This document shows positions 7,102 to 11,627 of a stretch of 11,669 bases of DNA, in pieces. Every line of letters starts with the position of its first letter. Position 1 is the first letter of the stretch. Both the position numbers and the translations under genes were made by a program. Under the pieces are notes generated by a model, which saw only the letters and a program-made list of their open reading frames with translations, ran no database searches and was not told the DNA's origin. The DNA comes from Bacillota bacterium (GTDB lineage Bacteria; Bacillota; Bacilli; Lactobacillales; Enterococcaceae): assembly GCA_023389005.1 (NCBI GenBank), contig JAEWFE010000337.1:1-11669 (forward strand), given 5' to 3'.

Positions 7102-7130
7102 ATTATATCATACACAACCATATACAACAA
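7102..7130 (-). promoter_or_regulatory. Promoter of the inner IS transposase (leaderless start)
   Basis: The minus strand reads TGATATAAT (7110-7102), a consensus -10 with TG extension, 17 bp behind TTGTTG (7130-7125). Only AAACCC separates the -10 from the ATG, so a start at the seventh base falls on the A of AUG. The subterminal repeat 7119-7129 covers most of the -35, so bound transposase could repress its own gene. Confidence 0.65.
7119..7129. repeat. Right subterminal repeat of the inner IS (inverted copy)
   Basis: CATATACAACA, the exact reverse complement of 5383-5393, overlapping the -35 of the transposase promoter. Confidence 0.6.
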
Positions 7131-7141
7131 TAGTTATTTGA

Positions 7142-7188
7142 AAAAAAGTAAAAAAAATCCAGTTCTATCAAGTAATAGAACCGGATTT
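7142..7188 (-). terminator. Terminator guarding the inner IS against outside transcription
   Basis: AAATCC (7155-7160) pairs with GGATTT (7183-7188), and GTTCTAT (7162-7168) with ATAGAAC (7175-7181), around a 6-nt loop with one internal mismatch. On the minus strand a run of T, broken by AC, follows (7154-7142). It lies between the right end and the promoter and would stop transcription entering from the right before it reaches the transposase. Confidence 0.85.
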
Positions 7189-7198
7189 GCGAAATATT

Positions 7199-7215
7199 AA
7201 GTGATAAACTCGGGA
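7199..7215. repeat. Right terminal inverted repeat of the inner IS
   Basis: AAGTGATAAACTCGGGA, the inverted partner of 5297-5313. Confidence 0.85.
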
Positions 7216-7225
7216 GGGACTATTT
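7216..7225. repeat. Right target-site duplication of the inner IS
   Basis: GGGACTATTT, identical to 5287-5296, directly after the right terminal repeat. Confidence 0.88.
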
Positions 7226-7233
7226 TAGAGCTC

Positions 7234-7247
7234 ACAAGTGTCAAACT
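7234..7247. repeat. Right terminal inverted repeat of the outer IS
   Basis: The reverse complement reads AGTTTGACACTTGT, matching 3244-3257 at 13 of 14 positions. It was separated from the rest of its element by the inner IS. Confidence 0.6.
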
Positions 7248-7291
7248 CTGTCAAACTCCCGGATAAACTCGGCCAAAACTCCCGACTCCCG
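7239..7291. repeat. Degenerate tandem repeats at the outer IS right edge
   Basis: TGTCAAACTC occurs twice in tandem (7239-7258). It is followed by the related strings GATAAACTCGG (7262-7272), AAAACTCCCG (7275-7284) and ACTCCCG (7285-7291), so the motif -AAACTC(C/G)- recurs about every 10-13 bp. GATAAACTCGG also occurs within the inner element's right terminal repeat (7203-7213). It could be an iterated transposase-binding region or the remains of another related IS end. Confidence 0.45.
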
Positions 7292-7326
7292 TATTACTGT
7301 TTGTTCGATAAAAAGGAATAAAATAC

Positions 7327-7355
7327 TATAAAAAGTTATATTTTTATGTTATAAT
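7327..7355 (+). promoter_or_regulatory. Promoter of the restriction-modification-like cassette
   Basis: TGTTATAAT (7347-7355) is a consensus -10 with TG extension. At 17 bp spacing the -35 is TATAAA (7327-7332), which is weak. The expected start is near 7362, about 35 nt before the first ATG. The 5' end of the cassette lies immediately right of the IS cluster. Confidence 0.55.
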
Positions 7356-7396
7356 AAAAAATATGATATTAGGATGGATAAGACTGGAGAATAATC

Positions 7397-7619
7397 ATGT
7401 CAAAACTAAGCTATAAAAAATTATTTAAAAAATTGATAGATATAGAAATGAAAAAATACTGAGCTTATGGATAAAGCAAAGGTGAGTAAAAGTACATTTT
7501 ATAAAATAAAAAATGGTGAAAATGTTACTACAGATGTTTTGCTAAGAATATGCAATGTATTGGAATGTGATATTTCAGAGATTGTAGAATGTGTTAATGA
7601 TTGTTTGGAGAAAATATAA
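7397..7619 (+). pseudogene. Frameshifted XRE/Cro-type HTH regulator
   Basis: The reading frame starts at ATG 7397 behind GGAGA (7386-7390) and gives MSKLSYKKLFKKLIDIEMKK, then hits TGA at 7460-7462. From 7458 the next frame continues without a stop to TAA 7617-7619: TELMDKAKVSKSTFYKIKNG, then ENVTTDVLLRICNVLECDIS and EIVE. Joined, the two halves make a compact helix-turn-helix protein of about 73 residues (HTH_26-like: helix, KKxxLMxKAxVSKSTxxKIKNGENVTTDVLLRIC). A one-base insertion next to the A-run at 7451-7456 explains the break. Small regulators of this kind commonly precede cytosine-5 methyltransferase genes in Bacillota and control restriction-modification expression. The A-run makes a sequencing error or slippage possible. 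Confidence 0.75.
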
Positions 7620-7620
7620 G

Positions 7621-7760
7621 ATGAATTTAGTTAGCTTGTGTTCGGGGGCTGGAGGATTAGACTTAGGTTTTGAAAGAGCAATGTTTACTATAGTAGTAGA
7701 ATAGGTATGCCTGCAACTATAATATCGATGATTGTAGATGGAAGTAGGAGTTTTTTATGA
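7621..7760 (+). pseudogene. Internally deleted DNA cytosine-5 methyltransferase remnant
   Basis: ATG 7621 opens NLVSLCSGAGGLDLGFERA, the unmistakable motif I (SLFSGAGGLDLGFE, AdoMet binding) at the N-terminus of cytosine-5 methyltransferases. It runs on to VVE and stops at TAG 7705. In another frame, 7704-7757 codes IGMPATIISMIVDGSRSFL and ends at TGA 7758-7760, overlapping the next gene's ATG as ATGA. That overlap is the usual join of an operon, so the second piece is probably the true C-terminus of the same gene. About 28 N-terminal and 18 C-terminal residues remain of a protein normally 300-400 residues long, and the catalytic PCQ motif is gone. Motif I is certain; identity of the C-terminal piece is inference. 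Confidence 0.75.
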
Positions 7761-9007
7761 AAGATATTATTGGAGAATTAAATAAATACCCAGAGGGATA
7801 TTGGGATTTTAAAGGGAAAATTAAGACAGGGATACATAATATAGGAAAGTATCCTGCTACAATGGTTCCGGATATGCAATATGAGTTATTGAATATAATT
7901 GTAAAACAAATTAAAGATAATAATATTAAATTATTAGACCCATTTTGTGGTTCAGGAACCACTTTAGTAATTGCACAAGATTTAGGGATTGATTCAACAG
8001 GCATAGATATCAATCCTTATGCAACCTTATTATCGTATGTAAAAACGAATGTATATTATCGTGAGAAGATGCTATCTGCAATTGCTAAAATAGAAAATAA
8101 TTTAAATCAAGAGCAAAATTTTAAAGAGCATTACTTTTATAACATAGAAAAGTGGTTTAGAAAAGACATAATTCAGTCATTGAGTAAAATTAGACAATGT
8201 ATCATTGCTGAGGAAGATGTAAGTATTAGAAAGTTTTTTTGGATTTGTTTATCGGAAACAATATTTAAGTTTAGTAATGATAGAACAAGTACTTTTAAAT
8301 TGCATATTTTACCTGAAGAAAAAATAAATCATATACAGGATGATTGTATTGGATTTTTTATTGGTAAAGTTAAAGGGAATGCTAGTTTATTAAATTATGA
8401 AGAAAAAAACAGAGTGAAAATTATTTATGGTGATTGCTGTGAAGTTATGCAACATAAGCTAAATGAGAAGTTTAAAATCATCTGCACATCTCCTCCATAT
8501 GGTGATAATTTTACAACGGTCACATATGGTCAAGCCTCAATTTTATCACTGAAATGGATTGATAATAAAGATTTGTCGTGTGAACCATCTGTTTTAGAAA
8601 CATATTCTGCAATAGATAAAATTAGCATTGGTGGAGAAAAAAGGGAAGCTTGTAATACAAAGGACATACAATTACTTAATGAATATTTAAATGAAATATC
8701 TGTAGATAAGAGGGGTAAAGTAATTAATTTTTTTGAAGATTATTATATTGCATTGAAATCCATGGAAAGTTGCTTATCAAAAGATGGATATTTAATAATG
8801 ACAGTAGGGAATCGAAGTGTAGATACAATTATGCAACCGTTAGATAGTATAACGATAGAAATAGCGGATAAATTGGGATTACAAATGGTTTCTAAATTTA
8901 ATAGAAATATATTATATAAAAAAACACCACTTACACTTTCTCCGGCAAAAAATAAAAAAATCGTAAAATCTATATCCAAAGAAACAATTTTAATATTCAC
9001 AAAGTAG
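7757..9007 (+). CDS. DNA methyltransferase, SPPY type (probably cytosine-N4)
   Basis: This 416-aa AdoMet-dependent amino-methyltransferase acts on duplex DNA. Motifs in order: YPATMVPDM (33-41), like the YPAKM-type motif X of N4-cytosine enzymes; motif I DPFCGSGTT (61-69); GIDINPYA (82-89), the AdoMet-ribose site; GDC (225-227); catalytic motif IV TSPPYGD (244-250); then YLIMTVGNRSV (345-355). SPPY favours cytosine-N4, but N6-adenine cannot be excluded. About 155 residues separate the GIDINPYA site from motif IV and could hold the target-recognition region (alpha-like order X-I-TRD-IV). AGGAG lies 6 nt before the ATG, and the start overlaps the upstream remnant's stop (ATGA), indicating coupling. 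Its TAG stop (9005-9007) overlaps the AGGAGG serving the ATPase gene. The gene appears intact and would modify DNA even though the neighbouring methyltransferase is destroyed. Confidence 0.88.
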   Translation: MKDIIGELNKYPEGYWDFKGKIKTGIHNIGKYPATMVPDMQYELLNIIVKQIKDNNIKLLDPFCGSGTTLVIAQDLGIDSTGIDINPYATLLSYVKTNVYYREKMLSAIAKIENNLNQEQNFKEHYFYNIEKWFRKDIIQSLSKIRQCIIAEEDVSIRKFFWICLSETIFKFSNDRTSTFKLHILPEEKINHIQDDCIGFFIGKVKGNASLLNYEEKNRVKIIYGDCCEVMQHKLNEKFKIICTSPPYGDNFTTVTYGQASILSLKWIDNKDLSCEPSVLETYSAIDKISIGGEKREACNTKDIQLLNEYLNEISVDKRGKVINFFEDYYIALKSMESCLSKDGYLIMTVGNRSVDTIMQPLDSITIEIADKLGLQMVSKFNRNILYKKTPLTLSPAKNKKIVKSISKETILIFTK

Positions 9008-9016
9008 GAGGTAATA

Positions 9017-11104
9017 ATGAGATTATCAGTATCTGGAAAAATAATTAAGGAAATTTCAGAAAAGATTCCGAGTACGACCTATGCAATAGTTGAATTGATA
9101 AAAAATTCATATGAAGCAATGGCTAGCAATGTGGAAATTAATGTCTACGATAATATGCTTGAAATTATCGATGATGGAGAAGGAATGGATTTAGATGATA
9201 TTCATGCATTGCTTATTGTTAGTCATAGTAATAAAGAATACGGGGTAGTTAAAAATGGTAGAATAATTTCAGGTGAAAAGGGACTAGGATTTTTTTCTGT
9301 CTTTAAATTTGGAAGTAAGATTACCGTACAAACTTCAAAACAGAAATATGATTATAATTTTTCTATAGACATGAATGAAATTGAGTGTTTAAAAGATATT
9401 CATGATTCTAATGTTGATATTGCTAAAAGTCCAAGTATTGATTTAAAAAAACATGGTACAAAAGTAACTATAGAAAATTTAAATTCAGAAACTATAGAAC
9501 TTTTTAGAAAAATATTAAATAATTCATCAGATTTTTTGAAATTACAAAATTCTATAATTGATAAAAACTTTAAAATCAAAATTAATAAATTATATAAAAA
9601 CGCAGAAGAAATACAACCAGATATTAGCAACTCACTAGTTAAGGATAAAATCATTGCAAAAGCATGTTTTGAAAGCAAAACACACAGAGTAAATGACACG
9701 TTTTATTATAGAATTTGTATAAATGATTTATGGTATGATATTGATATTGATGAGAAATATAATCATTTATTAGCTAATAATTATTTTGAAATGAAATTTG
9801 AGATAGATTATTTTAAATTTAATAGTGGCGAATTAAAGAAAGTTTCTGATTATTATAAAGATCAAAAATTGAAAAAAATTACACCCTTAGTCTATTTTAA
9901 TAATGTATATTTTAGTAATGACTTATATGATGTTGAAATCAATGCATCTAGTAGCTCAAAAAAAGTAATACGACAACAAGTTGGCATTATTAATATTTTC
10001 TTAATGAAAAAAGGTATTTTAGATTTTAATTCAGACAGAACTATGTTAATAGAATCTAAAAATCAACTTTTATTACAAGAGTTGCTAAATTTTATATCTT
10101 CTTCTTCTCAAATTAAGATAAAAGAGATTGAAGACTTGGAAAAACAGCAGAAACCTAAGAATAGAAAATTTAAAATGATTAAAGATGACTCATTAAAAGA
10201 TAATGGAATTGATGATTCTAATATTGAAAAAATATATTATCAAGATAAACTTGAAGAAACATTTGATTCAACGAAACTTGGTAACTGGAAAATTGTGCAT
10301 AATAACGGGGATGTAACGAATATAAGTGTTATAGATTACCCAGATGCAAAAATGCATTTTCTATTAAGTGAATTAGAGATTGCCAAGGAGTATAAATTAG
10401 ACGAGATTTTAGAAGGTACAGATTGTAAAGGAACTCAAAAAATAAAACCACAACATATAGATATTCAGCCAGCAAAGAATATTTCTTTTGATTCAAAAAA
10501 TGAGAAACTTATTGTAATGAGTCCATCAGATATTGTCTTTAAAATTAAATTTATTGATAAAATATCGGGTAAAGAATTTGATTTTAATCAAACAATTCCT
10601 TGTGTTAAAAAAACAGTTGATATAAAGACTAATAAAACAGGATTTATACATTCCTTTATTTCGTTAAATAAAACTGCTGTATTGGATAATGACTTAGTAA
10701 ATTTTATAAATGAATTTAATAATGTTTATGATAACGATAGCTGTAAACTGTTGAGAGTAGCATCTGTAAGAACATTGTTAGAAGTAATCTGTTGTGAAAT
10801 TTTGGATTTACTTAAAGAAAACAAGAGTGAATATTTGAAAGAAAATTTTAAAAATATATTCTCTGAAGATAGCATTAAGAATAATTTGTTTTCTAAAGTA
10901 ACGGATGATAGAGATAAGAGAGCGGTAACTAGCATATATGATACAAATAAGCAGAGTTTAATAACGGGGGACTTTGTAGATAAATATAACTATTCAACTC
11001 ATGGATTGACCCGTATTGTTAATGAGGAATTTTATAAAGTGGATCAACCGATATTTAATTTGCTTTACTCTTACTTATTGTTTGTAGCTCAAGATAAGAT
11101 GTAA
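9017..11104 (+). CDS. GHKL (Bergerat-fold) ATPase of MutL/MORC/Hsp90 type, restriction-modification associated
   Basis: This is a 695-aa cytosolic protein. The N-terminal ATPase shows every Bergerat motif: VELIKNSYEA (25-34; E26 activates water, N30 binds Mg), DDGEGM (52-57), the glycine-rich lid GEKGLGFFSVFKFG (86-99) and GTKVTIENL (about 152-160). A second region (about 200-365) holds VYFSN and ILDFNSDRTML, resembling the transducer domain that follows the ATPase in MutL and MORC-like proteins. Residues 370-410 are charged and linker-like. The remaining roughly 285 residues are unfamiliar: a beta-rich stretch, then a helical end (about 575-695) with LLRVASVRTLLEVICCEIL. I see no PD-(D/E)XK, HNH, GIY-YIG or helicase motif. 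AGGAGG overlapping the previous stop puts it in the methyltransferase operon. Comparable ATPases have been described next to DNA methylases in restriction-modification loci. Partner or effector of the methylase is inference. Confidence 0.88.
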   Translation: MRLSVSGKIIKEISEKIPSTTYAIVELIKNSYEAMASNVEINVYDNMLEIIDDGEGMDLDDIHALLIVSHSNKEYGVVKNGRIISGEKGLGFFSVFKFGSKITVQTSKQKYDYNFSIDMNEIECLKDIHDSNVDIAKSPSIDLKKHGTKVTIENLNSETIELFRKILNNSSDFLKLQNSIIDKNFKIKINKLYKNAEEIQPDISNSLVKDKIIAKACFESKTHRVNDTFYYRICINDLWYDIDIDEKYNHLLANNYFEMKFEIDYFKFNSGELKKVSDYYKDQKLKKITPLVYFNNVYFSNDLYDVEINASSSSKKVIRQQVGIINIFLMKKGILDFNSDRTMLIESKNQLLLQELLNFISSSSQIKIKEIEDLEKQQKPKNRKFKMIKDDSLKDNGIDDSNIEKIYYQDKLEETFDSTKLGNWKIVHNNGDVTNISVIDYPDAKMHFLLSELEIAKEYKLDEILEGTDCKGTQKIKPQHIDIQPAKNISFDSKNEKLIVMSPSDIVFKIKFIDKISGKEFDFNQTIPCVKKTVDIKTNKTGFIHSFISLNKTAVLDNDLVNFINEFNNVYDNDSCKLLRVASVRTLLEVICCEILDLLKENKSEYLKENFKNIFSEDSIKNNLFSKVTDDRDKRAVTSIYDTNKQSLITGDFVDKYNYSTHGLTRIVNEEFYKVDQPIFNLLYSYLLFVAQDKM

Positions 11105-11322
11105 TTATTTTATCTATATGTGCTTGCAAAAAATCGGATAAACAGAAATAAACCGGATAATAAGGCTAGACCTGATAACAAAAATATTGATTTTATACTA
11201 TTTACACAAAAGGATGTCAATGGACATATCGAGTGGGAATAAGTTTTATTCTTTTTTAATTGCTTTTATACTGTTGTTTTCAATTGTTAAAACCACAGTG
11301 TGATAACCATATGAAAACAAAA
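11105..11322. other. AT-rich intergenic region after the cassette
   Basis: This stretch contains no credible ORF and no strong hairpin. CGGATAA occurs twice (about 11134-11157), and a weak ATGTC/GACAT symmetry lies near 11216-11227. No missing restriction endonuclease gene or fragment of one is visible here. Confidence 0.4.
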
Positions 11323-11323
11323 C

Positions 11324-11372
11324 TCCCCTTAATGAACCCTTTAAGGTTATTCATTAGGGGGGAATATTTTTT
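11324..11372 (+). terminator. Strong rho-independent terminator, probably bidirectional
   Basis: The arms 11324-11336 and 11350-11362 form a 13-bp stem (CCCC...GGGG with two wobble pairs), with extra ACC/GGT pairing inside the 13-nt loop. AATATTTTTT follows on the plus strand and GTTTTGTTTT on the minus strand. It closes the cassette about 220 bp past the ATPase gene, and insulates the leader module to its right. Confidence 0.8.
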
Positions 11373-11442
11373 ACCGCTGAAAAGACTACGCTATTTCAAC
11401 GATAAAAAACATTGAAATGTAAGCGTTGGATAATATAGCGGT
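11373..11442 (+). repeat. Large composite inverted repeat before the leader module
   Basis: Three nested pairings share one centre. ACCGCT (11373-11378) pairs with AGCGGT (11437-11442), ACGCT (11388-11392) with AGCGT (11422-11426), and ATTTCAA (11393-11399) with TTGAAAT (11412-11418). The loop is 12 nt, with a 3-nt bulge and an unpaired internal section. There is no T-tract. It could be a folded 5' leader or a protein-binding site. Confidence 0.5.
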
Positions 11443-11449
11443 CTGTCCC

Positions 11450-11496
11450 CCTCATTTAAATTTAGGTAGTATAAAGCTATCAAAATTTGAAGGAGG
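11450..11496 (+). promoter_or_regulatory. Shine-Dalgarno-sequestering hairpin, unit 1
   Basis: The arm 11450-11464 pairs with 11482-11496 at 13 of 15 positions (one G-U), capped by GGTAG/CTATC and a 7-nt loop TATAAAG. The 3' arm ends in AAGGAGG, the ribosome-binding site of the ORF at 11504, so the folded RNA would hide it. Confidence 0.55.
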
Positions 11497-11503
11497 TTTT
11501 TCC

Positions 11504-11563
11504 ATGTCTCAATCACAAATAGTTCCAGTAAAACTTACTGAAAGTAAGCGTAGGATAGCTTAG
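11504..11563 (+). CDS. Short ORF MSQSQIVPVKL... (19 aa), leader peptide or truncated gene copy
   Basis: ATG 11504 lies 7 nt after a perfect AAGGAGG and encodes MSQSQIVPVKLTESKRRIA, ending at TAG 11561-11563. Its first eleven residues are identical to the start of the ORF in the next unit, with one synonymous change (ATA/ATT). The reading frame runs into the second repeat unit and stops there. It is therefore either a gene copy cut short by the tandem duplication or a real leader peptide whose translation affects the downstream hairpin. I do not recognise the protein. Confidence 0.5.
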   Translation: MSQSQIVPVKLTESKRRIA

Positions 11564-11574
11564 CGGTATTTCGC

Positions 11575-11620
11575 CCTCCTTTGATTTTAGGTAGTATAAA
11601 GCTATCAAAATTAAAGGAGG
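11575..11620 (+). promoter_or_regulatory. Shine-Dalgarno-sequestering hairpin, unit 2
   Basis: The arm 11575-11588 pairs with 11607-11620 over 14 consecutive positions (one G-U). A bulged A, then GGTAG/CTATC and the loop TATAAAG complete about 19 pairs. AAGGAGG is wholly inside the 3' arm. GATAGCTT (11554-11561) can instead pair perfectly with AAGCTATC (11599-11606), which would break the top of this hairpin. Confidence 0.6.
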
Positions 11621-11627
11621 TTTTTCC

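Larger units (their letters stand above)
5297..7215 (-). mobile_element. Inner IS1634-type insertion sequence, complete (1919 bp)
   Basis: The ends are TCCCGCATTTATCACTT (5297-5313) and, inverted, 7199-7215, matching at 15 of 17 positions. Both are flanked by the perfect 10-bp direct repeat GGGACTATTT. Inside, in minus-strand order, are a guarding terminator, an extended -10 promoter, an intact 573-aa transposase and a tail terminator. All parts are present, so it looks recent and potentially mobile. It entered the outer element between that element's transposase promoter and right end, leaving the outer transposase intact. Confidence 0.88.
3244..7247 (-). mobile_element. Outer IS1634-type insertion sequence, interrupted by a second IS
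   Basis: The left terminal repeat AGTTTGACAGTTGT (3244-3257) is matched at 13 of 14 positions by the reverse complement of 7234-7247. Between them lie a tail hairpin (3264-3308), an intact transposase gene (3344-5179) and its promoter. A second insertion sequence with its target duplication occupies 5297-7225. Removing the inner element (1919 bp) and one duplicated 10-mer leaves about 2075 bp, slightly long but reasonable for the IS1634 family. I found no direct repeat flanking 3244/7247, so its own target duplication is absent, decayed or the true outer ends are slightly different. Confidence 0.6.

Noticed and set aside
3244..7247. Composite transposon made of two IS copies carrying cargo
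   Set aside because: The two elements are different, lie in the same orientation with one inside the other, and have no cargo genes between them.
7260..11143. CGGATAAAC direct repeats flanking the methyltransferase-ATPase cassette (near 7260 and 11135) as attachment sites
   Set aside because: Nine AT-rich bases over intervals of this size are expected by chance fairly often, and no integrase is present.
11311..11415. 34-aa ORF beginning MKTKLPLMNP
   Set aside because: It has no ribosome-binding site, and the frame runs straight through the strong terminator stem and T-tract.
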